DNA from: Psychroserpens sp.
GTDB taxonomy: Bacteria > Bacteroidota > Bacteroidia > Flavobacteriales > Flavobacteriaceae
DNA: 64,000 nucleotides
Direction of reading: 5' to 3'
Assembly: GCA_017643165.1 (NCBI GenBank)
Contig: JAEPNY010000004.1
Location: forward strand, 124,001 to 188,000
Shown here: in pieces, positions 26,788 through 35,983 of the stretch
Layout: every line of letters starts with the position of its first letter
Position numbering within the stretch: position 1 is the first letter of the stretch
Translations under genes and position numbers: made by a program
The notes under the pieces: model-generated
The model's database searches: none
What the model saw: only the letters and a program-made list of their open reading frames with translations
Told to the model about the DNA's origin: nothing

Positions 26788-26803
26788 TTGAATTAAATTT
26801 TTG

Positions 26804-26811
26804 CAAATATA
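26804..26811 (-). promoter_or_regulatory. -7 element of asnS
   Basis: TATATTTG on the minus strand, 16 bp before the asnS ATG and just beyond the stop of the MMPL gene, so asnS has its own promoter. Confidence 0.6.
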
Positions 26812-26815
26812 TTGA

Positions 26816-29221
26816 TTAAGATTTTAGTACTTTTTCCTGTTCGTCATCTTCTTCAGGAATGATATTAATTGAAGGCTCTCGCATTACTTCTTTATTGGCA
26901 ATACTGCGTTCTAAAGATAAAAGTAACGATGGTAATAATAATAAATTAGAGAGCATCGCAAATAACAGTGTCGCCGAGACTAATGCACCTAGAGCAACCG
27001 TTCCTCCAAAACTAGATGTCGTGAATACGATGAATCCGAAGAATAATACAATGGATGTATAGAACATACTTACGCCAGTCTCTCGTAAGGCAGCATATAC
27101 TGATTTTCTAATCTTCCAATGGTTAGCTTGAAGTTCCTGTCTATATTTAGCCAAGAAATGAATGGTATCGTCTACTGAAATACCAAATGCAATACTAAAT
27201 ACAAGGATTGTTGATGGCTTAATTGGAACGCCGAGATAGCCCATCAATCCTGCGGTGATCACTAAAGGCAGAATATTCGGAATTAGTGAAACGATAATCA
27301 TTCGCACTGAACGGAACATGTAGGCCATAAATAATGAGATCAAGAATATAGCTAATGACAGAGATATTACTAGATTCTTTACTAAATACTTAGTTCCTTT
27401 TTGAAATACCAGTGCTTTTCCGGTCATCGTGACGTTATAGCGATCTTCCGGGAATACCTTATTGATTTTGTTTTCAAGGTCTTCTTCGATACGTTCCATT
27501 TTATCGGTGCCAATGTCCTTCATAAAGGTGGTAATACGAGCATATTGACCAGTACTATCCACAAAGTTTTGTAATAGATCAACATCTGAAGATGAATTCT
27601 TAGCATATGACAGAATGAAACTATTCTCCTGACTTGTTGGGAGCTGATAGTATTTTGGATTTCCGTTATAATAGGCTTGCTTACTATACTTTACCAGACT
27701 CACTACAGAAATTGGTCGAGATAGCTCAGGCACCTCGTCTATGAAATCTTCGACCTCCGCCATGCGCTTTAAAGTGCTCAACTTCATAACACCCTTCTTT
27801 CGTTTGGTGTCCACCATAATTTCTAAAGGCATGATGCCATCGAATTCTTCCTCGAAAAATCTAATGTCTTTAAAAAACGCTTCTTCTTTAGGCATATCTT
27901 CGATCAAACTTCCCGAGATCTCAATTTTATACATGCCAATTATACTTGCAATAATAAGGACGAGCGCAGTAACATATATGGCAATTTTGTTTTCTTTTAC
28001 CATACGTTCTATCCAATTTACAAAACCACCGATCCAACGTTTATTGAGATGCTCTAAATGACGTTCTTTCGGATATGGTAGGAAGGTATATATGATTGGT
28101 ATCACGAAAAGGCACAACATAAAAATGGCAAGAATACTTAAAGAGGCAACGATACCAAATTCCTTTAGCAGCTTACTCTGGGTAAGTATGAATGTTGCAA
28201 ATCCAGACGCCGTCGTGACATTAGTCATCAACGTCGCATTCCCAATTTTAGTGATAACACGTTGTAAAGACTTAACCTTATTTCCATGTTTTTTAACCTC
28301 GTGTTGATATTTATTGATTAAGAAAATACAATTCGGAATTCCTATTACAATGATCAAAGGAGGAATTAAAGCCGTTAGAACTGTGATTTCGTATTTGAGT
28401 AAACCAAGTATTCCGAAGGTCCACATCACACCAACGCATACAACGATAAGTGAGATAAAGGTGGCTCTAAAAGATCTAAAAAATAAAAAGAAAATGAGCG
28501 ACGTCACACCAAGGGCAAGACCAATGAATAGTCCTATCTCGTCGACAATATTTTGCGAATTTAAGGTTCGGATATAGGGCATACCTGAAATGCGCACATC
28601 CAGATCATTAGCAAGCTCAAACTCACTAATCTTATCATCAAGAGTTTCCATGATGAAGTCTTTACGAACCGGAGTGTTAACGATTTCCTTTTTTAAATAA
28701 ATCGCCGTACGAATAGTTTTGGTCTCTTTGTTAAATAGAAAGTTATCGTAAAACGGATATTGTTCAAACAACTCTGATTGTAATCTTTCGATCTGATCAA
28801 TTGAAGTAATCGAATCTGAGATAAATGGAACAAGATCAAAACGCTCTTCTTTATTGTTCTTTACTAACTTCTGTAGGTCATTTATTGAAACAACAGTTTC
28901 AACTTCATCAAAGGCTTTGAAATCATCAGATAGTTGATTCCATGCATTTAATTTTTCAATTGTAAATAGACTCGAATCTTTGACGCCTAATACAATCAGG
29001 TTGCCTTCTTCACCGAAAATCTTAAGAAAATCATTGTATACAACATTGACTTCGTGGTCGTCTGGCAAAAGGTTGGCTTCCGTGTAAGTAAAGCGCATGT
29101 GTTTCCATTGCGAACTAAAGAAGATTGTGGCCAAGATAATCACTAGGAGTATCCCAATTTTATTGCGTAAAATTAGTCGCGCAACAACTTCCCAAAAATC
29201 CTTTGTAAACAATTTAAACAT
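26816..29221 (-). CDS. MMPL/RND-superfamily exporter
   Basis: An 801-residue inner-membrane protein with two repeats of one helix, a large periplasmic loop and a bundle of five helices (first bundle near residues 225-400, second near 630-770). The motif FGISVDDTIHFLAKY near residue 690 carries the Asp pair typical of MMPL/SSD proteins, and FGIVASLSILAIFMLC marks the first bundle. The family exports lipids, hopanoids or surface polymers by proton exchange, but the substrate here cannot be inferred. It is distinct from the AcrB-like pump at 3.7 kb, being shorter and lacking adaptor genes. Confidence 0.88.
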   Translation of the reverse strand: MFKLFTKDFWEVVARLILRNKIGILLVIILATIFFSSQWKHMRFTYTEANLLPDDHEVNVVYNDFLKIFGEEGNLIVLGVKDSSLFTIEKLNAWNQLSDDFKAFDEVETVVSINDLQKLVKNNKEERFDLVPFISDSITSIDQIERLQSELFEQYPFYDNFLFNKETKTIRTAIYLKKEIVNTPVRKDFIMETLDDKISEFELANDLDVRISGMPYIRTLNSQNIVDEIGLFIGLALGVTSLIFFLFFRSFRATFISLIVVCVGVMWTFGILGLLKYEITVLTALIPPLIIVIGIPNCIFLINKYQHEVKKHGNKVKSLQRVITKIGNATLMTNVTTASGFATFILTQSKLLKEFGIVASLSILAIFMLCLFVIPIIYTFLPYPKERHLEHLNKRWIGGFVNWIERMVKENKIAIYVTALVLIIASIIGMYKIEISGSLIEDMPKEEAFFKDIRFFEEEFDGIMPLEIMVDTKRKKGVMKLSTLKRMAEVEDFIDEVPELSRPISVVSLVKYSKQAYYNGNPKYYQLPTSQENSFILSYAKNSSSDVDLLQNFVDSTGQYARITTFMKDIGTDKMERIEEDLENKINKVFPEDRYNVTMTGKALVFQKGTKYLVKNLVISLSLAIFLISLFMAYMFRSVRMIIVSLIPNILPLVITAGLMGYLGVPIKPSTILVFSIAFGISVDDTIHFLAKYRQELQANHWKIRKSVYAALRETGVSMFYTSIVLFFGFIVFTTSSFGGTVALGALVSATLLFAMLSNLLLLPSLLLSLERSIANKEVMREPSINIIPEEDDEQEKVLKS

Positions 29222-29240
29222 CTGCTCTTTTAAAGAAGCG

Positions 29241-29248
29241 CAAAGTTA
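29241..29248 (-). promoter_or_regulatory. -7 element of the MMPL gene
   Basis: TAACTTTG on the minus strand, 19 bp before the ATG; no clear -33 element. Confidence 0.45.
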
Positions 29249-29394
29249 GAAAAAACCTAGGGATTGTGCGGTATAATTAAGACTTATTAACGCGAAAAAT
29301 AGAATTTTATAATATGTACGAATAATAGTACCATTTAACATTTTACTAATACATTCCTATTTGTTTAAGTGCTAACTTCACATAAAAATTGGCT

Positions 29395-32118
29395 ATGAGA
29401 AAATTATGCTTTAAACAGGGTTTAGTCGTTCTGCTGTTTTTTTTGTCTATTAATACTTCAAACGCCCAAGAATCTAAAAGATTTACACATCAATCCCTTG
29501 CCGAAAAAGTATACCTTCAAATTGATAATGATGTTTACACAACAAATAAAACCATTTGGTTTAAAGCCATATTGGTAAATGCGGTAACTCACAATTCTAA
29601 GAATACTAGTGGTGTATTATATGTTGATCTCGTTAACTCTGCGAACCGTGTTATAGAATCAAAGCTCGTTAAAGTCGTTGAGGGAATTGGCAGCGGTTTT
29701 TTTGAACTCGATAGGAGTTTTGATGAAGGAACTTATATGATTAGAGCTTATACAGAGTGGAATAAAAATTTTAATGATGATTTTATATTCAAAACCTTCA
29801 TACAGGTCTATTCTGAAAAAGCCAACACGATTACGGGAACGCCAATTCAAAATATTAGAATCGTAGATTCTACTGAAAGTACACAGAAAATCAGAGCTGA
29901 TTTTTTTCCTCAATTCCTAGATTCTGACCATGAAAATAAACTCATGATTAGGATTACTGAGAAAGGGGGTAGTACTGATACACTTTATCTTAGACCCAAA
30001 GGAAAAGACCAATTTAATTTTGAATATAATATTGCTAAGAACTCCGATATTGTCGACCTTGCCATTACAACCTCAAATGGTCAATCTTTTAAAACCCGAT
30101 TTTCGACGGTTGTAAATAATGTCGATCTGCAGTTCTTCCCGGAAGGAGGAAAACTTGTACGTGGTTTAACTAGCAAAGTAGGATTTAAGGCCGTCAATAC
30201 TAACGGACTTGGTGTTGCCGTAGAAGGTGTAATTCTAGATCGTTCTAATGATACCATAACAAGCTTTAAGAGCAATGCCTTAGGCATGGGTAGCATTTTG
30301 ATTGAAGCAAAAGCGATTGGAGACGCTTACAAGGCGAAATTTAAGTTGAATTCATCTGAAGTGTATAAGGAGGTTAACCTTCCACTTGTTCAAGCAAATG
30401 GATATGTTATGATGGTTGAGGAACGTGATCAAAATTTGATTATAGGAATTTCCTCCAAGAGTAATCCTTCAGGAACGATAAGTCTGGTTGGTGCTTGTCG
30501 CGGCTATGACTATTTTCAACAACAGGCGCAATTAATTAACGGACAGTATATTTTTGTGATACCAAAATATACCTTCCCTGAAGGTGTGATTATGTTGACT
30601 TTAATCGATGAGATGAATCGCCCCACAGCAGAACGCCTTTATTTTAACGAGCGTCTTGAGACTAGAATAGACTTGGATCTTGCTTTAGACAAGACAAATT
30701 ATAACAAGCGCGACGCTATTACACTTAGCATTGAAGCTCAAACACAAAGTAAGCGACCATTATTATCAAATGTTTCCGTATTAACCATAGATTCTAATTT
30801 AAATGGAGAGAATTACGACAACAGAACCACGATACTTTCTCATTTATTGCTAAGTTCAGATCTAAGAGGAACCATAGAAACACCTGGCGCTTATTTTCGT
30901 ATTGATGAGCCTTTAACTATTGATTACCTAATGCTTACTCAAGGTTGGCGGAACTATAAATATGATGAAGATTCCAGAAAATTAAATTTTATTAAAGAGA
31001 ACGGACTTCGAGTTTCCGGAATAGTCAATACCAAAAATAAAAAAGATAAAGATCGTAATATAGACTTAATGTTAATGACCCTTGATAAGGAGCGTTCCAT
31101 CTATACAACTGCAGTTAACGTACCTGGAAACTTTAGTATTGATCTCGAAGATATTTATGGGGATTACAGAGAAATAGCACTTCAAAGTGCTGAAAACACG
31201 AAAAGAGATAAAAAAGATTTGATAATCGCAGTAAATAAGAAACGAGCCTTTCCACCAAAATTTGAGTACAAAAATCAAAGTTTGGTTATAGATAGTTTGA
31301 CACAACGTGTGATTCACCAAAATCGCGATCAGAAATTAGAGAATGACACCTATCAATTCAATACCTATGGTACAACAGTTTTAGATGAGGTGGTACTTAC
31401 AGGGTATAATATGACCCCAAAACGACAAGAGGTGTTTGATCGTTATGGACCTCCTGATATCGTTATAAAGCAAGAAGAAATGAAGGAGAAGGAAAAAAAT
31501 TGGAATTGGGGATTGATGAGTGTATTATATGATTTTTTTCCAGACAAAGTAAGAGTCGAACCCGACGCACAAGGAAATTTGATCGCACGAGTCATTGGAG
31601 AATCAACACTTTATATCGTAGATGGCATTCCTGTACGACCTGATTTTTATAATCAATTACAATATATGTCTGTGGATGAGGTCACGAGTTTTGAAATTTT
31701 AGAGACGTCTAAGAATTATGCGAGATTATACATCCAAGTTAATGGTCCTGGACCATACATTCCAAATTTTGGTGGAATTATTTCAATTTATACACGTCGA
31801 GGAATAGGCCTTCAAGGTGCATTGAGTTCTACTGAAGATGCTTTTGATCGCCATAAGATCAAAGTATTTTCTAAGGACAAAGAATTCTATGTTCCTGAAT
31901 ATGATGTCACAAGCTTTTATGAGGATTCTAAGCCCGATACTAGACTTCCTATTTTTTGGAAATCACAAGTTAAAACGGATGTCAATGGGAAAGCCCAAAT
32001 TACATATTACCATTCTGATGATACGGGACCTTTTCAGATTATTGTCGAGGGAATTTCAGAATCTGGTCAAATTGGGTATCAAACGATAACTTATTCTGTT
32101 AAAGAAAATACCAACTAG
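29395..32118 (+). CDS. Large exported MG2-domain protein with a TonB-receptor plug-like domain
   Basis: A 907-residue protein with a signal peptide (MRKLCFKQGLVVLLFFLSIN and on, cleavage after NAQ). The N-terminal part resembles the alpha-2-macroglobulin MG2 fold: EKVYLQIDNDVYTTNKTIWF and a strand ending GTYMIRAYTEW. Several beta-sandwich repeats follow. Near residues 690-805 is a TonB-plug-like region (STLYIVDGIPV, FGGIISIYTRRG) but no barrel follows; instead the C-terminal segment TDVNGKAQITYYHSDDTGPF looks like another sandwich strand. Probably a periplasmic or surface protein; the role is unknown. The start was set at the ATG rather than the TTG two codons earlier. Confidence 0.8.
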   Translation: MRKLCFKQGLVVLLFFLSINTSNAQESKRFTHQSLAEKVYLQIDNDVYTTNKTIWFKAILVNAVTHNSKNTSGVLYVDLVNSANRVIESKLVKVVEGIGSGFFELDRSFDEGTYMIRAYTEWNKNFNDDFIFKTFIQVYSEKANTITGTPIQNIRIVDSTESTQKIRADFFPQFLDSDHENKLMIRITEKGGSTDTLYLRPKGKDQFNFEYNIAKNSDIVDLAITTSNGQSFKTRFSTVVNNVDLQFFPEGGKLVRGLTSKVGFKAVNTNGLGVAVEGVILDRSNDTITSFKSNALGMGSILIEAKAIGDAYKAKFKLNSSEVYKEVNLPLVQANGYVMMVEERDQNLIIGISSKSNPSGTISLVGACRGYDYFQQQAQLINGQYIFVIPKYTFPEGVIMLTLIDEMNRPTAERLYFNERLETRIDLDLALDKTNYNKRDAITLSIEAQTQSKRPLLSNVSVLTIDSNLNGENYDNRTTILSHLLLSSDLRGTIETPGAYFRIDEPLTIDYLMLTQGWRNYKYDEDSRKLNFIKENGLRVSGIVNTKNKKDKDRNIDLMLMTLDKERSIYTTAVNVPGNFSIDLEDIYGDYREIALQSAENTKRDKKDLIIAVNKKRAFPPKFEYKNQSLVIDSLTQRVIHQNRDQKLENDTYQFNTYGTTVLDEVVLTGYNMTPKRQEVFDRYGPPDIVIKQEEMKEKEKNWNWGLMSVLYDFFPDKVRVEPDAQGNLIARVIGESTLYIVDGIPVRPDFYNQLQYMSVDEVTSFEILETSKNYARLYIQVNGPGPYIPNFGGIISIYTRRGIGLQGALSSTEDAFDRHKIKVFSKDKEFYVPEYDVTSFYEDSKPDTRLPIFWKSQVKTDVNGKAQITYYHSDDTGPFQIIVEGISESGQIGYQTITYSVKENTN

Positions 32119-32119
32119 T

Positions 32120-33397
32120 TTACAGCGAAACGTTGAAGGTAAATTTTAATGCGAGGTTGTCAGCAAATGATGGTAAATGATAACCGCCATAACGATAAGC
32201 AAAGCTTAGCCCAAATCCGAAGAGCAATTTATTAAGTTCCATACCTGCTTCTGAATACCCTTTTGACAAGGTGTTGAATTCTATATTTTGATGACGTTCA
32301 ATATTTGACATATCACCAAAAGCGAATCGTGAGATCAAGACTAACTGAGGTCTGTAGCGTTCTGAAATCTTGAATGGTTTTATAAAGTGCTTAATTTGCA
32401 AGGTTGTAAAACGATCAGAAAAGAACTCGTTGAAATACATCGTTTCGAAACTATTAATTCCTGCTACTGAGAATCGTTGTAGCACAGTTTCTTTAGTAAT
32501 ATTATTTGGATAAGCGTGGTATAAATGGGTTAGAGGTGTATTACCCAATGCCAATCCAGAAGTTAGTGTGGCCTCAGTAAACACATCGTCATTATAATTG
32601 AATCGGTGGATGGTTCTAAAATCCGTTTTAAAAAAGTTAAAATCACCATTGAGTACATCTTTGAAACTTTGTGTAAACTGAAGTGTAAATCGAGGATAAC
32701 CTGTTTTTCGTTCAAGTATCACGCCATCGTTGGTTTCAAATTCACTAAACGGACTCCATTGAAGTGCTAGCTTTGCTGTACTAATATCAAAATTTTCAAA
32801 ACTTGTTCCATCAAAGTTAAAAACGTAGTCGTAGGTAGGATCAATTTTACTGGTGGCAAATTGAGTTTCAGTTATTAAATGATCAGTAAACTGATGCTCT
32901 ATTGAGATCGCTTTGGTGATATGTTTATGAAAAAGATCAATGTTAAGAAGTCTAGGTTCAAAAAAAGAAAAGGACCGTTTATCAGTAATAAAAGAAGAAT
33001 TTCCTGTTTCTTGCAGATCATCGGTATATGACAGATTGATCCACGTATTCGTGGCTTTGTGCACTCGAAATCCACCGCCTACTTGAAATTTAAATCGTGC
33101 ATCTCTAAAACCGTAAACCAGATACGAATTGAGTCGGTATTTTTCTGAAAAGCGGGTATTGGTTTCACCTCCTAATCCTGTTCTTAATCCCTCAAATTGA
33201 TTATACTTGAGTAAATAGCGCAAATCAATATTTATGTAGCGTGTTGGAAGAAATCCATTACCAAGTTGCTTTAAAAACTCACGTTTACGTATAGAGTCAT
33301 CTTCCTGTCGGGCTGATTCTTTTTCAGAATCGGGATTTTGTGAGTGTAATGCACAAGCACAAAATAGCAAAAGGAGAAATAGTGATGCCCTGCGCAT
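32120..33397 (-). CDS. DUF5686-like outer-membrane barrel protein (short form)
   Basis: A 425-residue exported protein with its own signal peptide (MRRASLFLLLLFCACALHSQ). The body consists of amphipathic strands ending in a barrel-like terminus (FTFNVSL). The segment FETMYFNEFFSDRFTTLQIKHF resembles the C-terminal half of DUF5686 proteins, which usually are about 800 aa with an N-terminal carboxypeptidase-like domain; here that half is missing. The longer frame from 33436 starts inside the frr terminator hairpin, so the ATG at 33397 is preferred. It ends one base away from the convergent MG2 gene. Function unknown. Confidence 0.7.
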   Translation of the reverse strand: MRRASLFLLLLFCACALHSQNPDSEKESARQEDDSIRKREFLKQLGNGFLPTRYINIDLRYLLKYNQFEGLRTGLGGETNTRFSEKYRLNSYLVYGFRDARFKFQVGGGFRVHKATNTWINLSYTDDLQETGNSSFITDKRSFSFFEPRLLNIDLFHKHITKAISIEHQFTDHLITETQFATSKIDPTYDYVFNFDGTSFENFDISTAKLALQWSPFSEFETNDGVILERKTGYPRFTLQFTQSFKDVLNGDFNFFKTDFRTIHRFNYNDDVFTEATLTSGLALGNTPLTHLYHAYPNNITKETVLQRFSVAGINSFETMYFNEFFSDRFTTLQIKHFIKPFKISERYRPQLVLISRFAFGDMSNIERHQNIEFNTLSKGYSEAGMELNKLLFGFGLSFAYRYGGYHLPSFADNLALKFTFNVSL

Positions 33398-33422
33398 TAA
33401 CTTGATTGAAATAGGATTAATT

Positions 33423-33452
33423 AAAAAAAGCGACATTGGTAGGTCGCTTTTA
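33423..33452 (-). terminator. Terminator after frr
   Basis: Stem AAAAGCGAC / GTCGCTTTT around an 8-base loop, with seven U on the minus strand, directly after the frr stop. Confidence 0.8.
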
Positions 33453-33456
33453 TATG

Positions 33457-34014
33457 TTATACTGTCATGATCTCGTTTTCCTTGACCTCAAAAATCTGAT
33501 CAATCTTCTTAACGTAAGAATCTGTCATTTCTTGTATATCGATTTCAGCATTTTTTTGTCTATCTTCTGAAATATCTTCCAATTGTTTGATATCGTTATT
33601 AGCTTCTTTACGTGCATTTCTTACACCAACTTTAGCATCTTCAGCTTCAGCTTTAGCTTGTTTCGATAAATCCTTTCTACGTTCTTCAGTAAGTGGTGGG
33701 ACGTTAATTATAATTGTTTCACCATTGTTCATAGGATTAAAACCTAAGTTCGCAACCATAATACCACGCTCAATTTCTTGAAGCATACTTTTTTCCCATG
33801 GCTGAACAGTAATTGTACGACCATCTGGTGTATTGACATTGGCCACTTGATTTAATGGTGTTTGAGCACCGTAATAATCAACCATTACACTTCCGAGCAT
33901 AGCAGGTGAAGCCTTTCCTGCTCTAATATTAACAAACTCCTTTTCGAGATGCTTTAAAGCAGCGTCCATGGCTTCTTGAGCAGTGTCTAATATAAATTTA
34001 ATGTCTTCGTTCAT
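33457..34014 (-). CDS. frr: Ribosome recycling factor
   Basis: A 185-residue protein of the usual RRF length, mostly coiled helices. Diagnostic stretches are MDAALKHLEKEFVNIRAGKA near the start, PWEKSMLQEIERGI in the middle, and LTEERRKDLSKQAKAEAEDA. It splits post-termination ribosomes with EF-G. It lies 48 bp after pyrH, the conserved pyrH-frr pair, and is followed by a terminator. Confidence 0.97.
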   Translation of the reverse strand: MNEDIKFILDTAQEAMDAALKHLEKEFVNIRAGKASPAMLGSVMVDYYGAQTPLNQVANVNTPDGRTITVQPWEKSMLQEIERGIMVANLGFNPMNNGETIIINVPPLTEERRKDLSKQAKAEAEDAKVGVRNARKEANNDIKQLEDISEDRQKNAEIDIQEMTDSYVKKIDQIFEVKENEIMTV

Positions 34015-34062
34015 GTCTTAATATTTTAATATATACAATGCCTACCAAAAAATAAGCCAAAT

Positions 34063-34770
34063 TTATAGATTTACCTTAGTTCCGATGTTTTCTCCTGAGA
34101 CCACTTTCAATAAATTACCTCTTTTGTTCATATCAAAAACAATAATAGGTAATTCATTCTCTTGACTTAGTGTGAATGCGGTTGTATCCATAACTTTTAA
34201 TCCTTTTCTAAGCACATCATCAAAAGTGATATGATCAAATTTGATGGCATCTGCATTCTTTTCAGGATCGTCTGTATAAATACCATCAACACGTGTACCT
34301 TTTAAAATAACATCAGCGCCAATTTCGATGGCACGAAGAACAGCTGCAGAGTCCGTAGTAAAATATGGATTACCTGTACCACCTCCAAATATCACAACAC
34401 GACCTTTGCCTAAGTGGCTGAGAGCTTTACGTCGAATGAATGGTTCAGCAACCTCATTAATTTTAATAGCAGTTTGTAAACGCGTTTGAACGCCTGCATC
34501 TTCTAAAGCGTTTTGAAGTGCCAGTCCGTTGATTACTGTTGCTAACATACCCATATGATCACCTTGTACGCGATCCATTCCATTCACTGCACCTGCAACA
34601 CCTCTAAAGATATTTCCACCACCTATTACGATGGCAACTTCAACACCAAGTTCGGTAATTTCTTTGATATCAGTCGCATATTCAGCTAAGCGTTCTGGAT
34701 CTATTCCGTATTGTCTAGATCCCATTAATGCTTCACCAGATAATTTTAATAAAATGCGTTTGTATTTCAT
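34063..34770 (-). CDS. pyrH: UMP kinase
   Basis: A 235-residue amino-acid-kinase-fold enzyme that phosphorylates UMP to UDP. Motifs: [13 protein letters not shown] at the N-terminus, [10 protein letters not shown] (near residue 50), [20 protein letters not shown] (near 130-150) and [12 protein letters not shown]. Length and order match bacterial PyrH. It has its own promoter upstream and is co-transcribed with frr. Confidence 0.97.
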   Translation of the reverse strand: MKYKRILLKLSGEALMGSRQYGIDPERLAEYATDIKEITELGVEVAIVIGGGNIFRGVAGAVNGMDRVQGDHMGMLATVINGLALQNALEDAGVQTRLQTAIKINEVAEPFIRRKALSHLGKGRVVIFGGGTGNPYFTTDSAAVLRAIEIGADVILKGTRVDGIYTDDPEKNADAIKFDHITFDDVLRKGLKVMDTTAFTLSQENELPIIVFDMNKRGNLLKVVSGENIGTKVNL

Positions 34771-34825
34771 AAGGCAGTCGCGGCGGTTTTGTTATTAGTC
34801 CGTTGAAAAATGGACATTAGTTTCG

Positions 34826-34833
34826 CAAATATA
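34826..34833 (-). promoter_or_regulatory. -7 element of pyrH-frr
   Basis: TATATTTG on the minus strand, 55 bp before the pyrH ATG, with TTTTG about 17 bp further upstream. It lies downstream of the tsf terminator, so pyrH-frr is a separate unit. Confidence 0.6.
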
Positions 34834-34870
34834 ATGATTCTTATAATTTTCAAAAGTCAAATTCGGATAT

Positions 34871-34900
34871 AAAAAAACCTCCCAAAGTTGAGAGGTTTTT
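34871..34900 (-). terminator. Terminator after tsf
   Basis: AAAAACCTC...GAGGTTTTT stem with an internal mismatch and short loop, 24 bp after the tsf stop and ahead of the pyrH promoter. Confidence 0.7.
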
Positions 34901-34923
34901 AATATTTAAAATAAGATATATTG

Positions 34924-35898
34924 TTATCCTACAGTTGCACGCTTAAATCCAGTAACTTCAACGTCACCGTATGATTTTACGTAATCTGCAACGGTTTGCT
35001 TTTCATCTTTAATGAACTTTTGATCTAATAAGCACTGCTCTTGATCTAAAGTTGTATTGTCTGAAATGAAACGCTCCATTTTACCTGGTAAGATTCTATC
35101 CCAGATTTGTTCTGGTTTACCTTCAGCTTTTAATTCAGCTTTCATAGCTTCTTCAGCTTCAGCTAAAACTTCAGGAGTTAATTGTGCCATTGAGATATAT
35201 TTAGGTACATTCTTTAAGGTTTTACCTAAACGACCTAATTCGATATTATCTTTTTCGATTACAGCAATACGAGCTTCAGTTTCCGAAGCAATAAATGCAG
35301 GATCGAAATCTTTGTAAGATAATGTCGTTGCTCCCATAGAAGCAACTTGCATCGCAACATCTTTTACTAAAACTTCTGCGTTATCAACTTTAGAAGATAA
35401 TCCTACTAAAGCAGCAATTTTATTAATGTGAACGTACTGTCCTACATAAGGTGCATCTAATTTCTCAAATGCTGTGATATCTAATTTTTCTCCGATAACA
35501 CCAGTTTGTTCAGTTAATTTTTCAGCGACAGTCATTCCACCGAAATCAGCAGCTAAAAATTCTTCTTTTGAATTGTAGTTCAATGCCACTTCTGCTAATT
35601 CGTTAGCTAATGCAACAAAGTTTTCATTTTTTCCAACGAAATCAGTTTCACATCCTAAAACGATAGCAACACCAGATGTGTTGTCAGCATTGATTTTTGC
35701 GATAGCTGCACCTTCAGATGAATCTCTATCGGCTCTTTTTTCAGCAACTTTCTGACCTTTTTTACGAAGTACTTCAATTGCTTTATCGAAATCACCTCCT
35801 GCTTCAACTAAGGCTTTCTTGCAGTCCATCATACCTGCACCTGTAGCTTGTCTTAATTTATTTACTTCTGCAGCTGTAATTTTTACAGTATTTTCCAT
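34924..35898 (-). CDS. tsf: Elongation factor Ts
   Basis: A 324-residue guanine-nucleotide exchange factor for EF-Tu. The N-terminal UBA-like domain (EVNKLRQATGAGMMDCKKAL) and the TDFV motif of the core (LGCETDFVGKNENFVALANE) are clear. Two EF-Ts dimerisation-type subdomains follow, consistent with the longer flavobacterial form (E. coli has 283 aa). It lies downstream of rpsB, separated by 85 bp that contain a strong hairpin. Confidence 0.97.
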   Translation of the reverse strand: MENTVKITAAEVNKLRQATGAGMMDCKKALVEAGGDFDKAIEVLRKKGQKVAEKRADRDSSEGAAIAKINADNTSGVAIVLGCETDFVGKNENFVALANELAEVALNYNSKEEFLAADFGGMTVAEKLTEQTGVIGEKLDITAFEKLDAPYVGQYVHINKIAALVGLSSKVDNAEVLVKDVAMQVASMGATTLSYKDFDPAFIASETEARIAVIEKDNIELGRLGKTLKNVPKYISMAQLTPEVLAEAEEAMKAELKAEGKPEQIWDRILPGKMERFISDNTTLDQEQCLLDQKFIKDEKQTVADYVKSYGDVEVTGFKRATVG

Positions 35899-35912
35899 AG
35901 TATTTAAAATTT

Positions 35913-35961
35913 AAAAAAGTCGTTTAATTTTTATGTTTCGAAGAAAACAATTAAACGACTT
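35913..35961 (-). terminator. Intercistronic terminator-like hairpin between rpsB and tsf
   Basis: A perfect 13-bp inverted repeat AAGTCGTTTAATT / AATTAAACGACTT (35917-35929 with 35949-35961), followed on the minus strand by six U. It stands between two genes of one operon, with no separate consensus promoter found for tsf, so it may act as a partial terminator or RNA-processing site. Confidence 0.65.
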
Positions 35962-35983
35962 AATTATATTGTGTAATTGTTAT

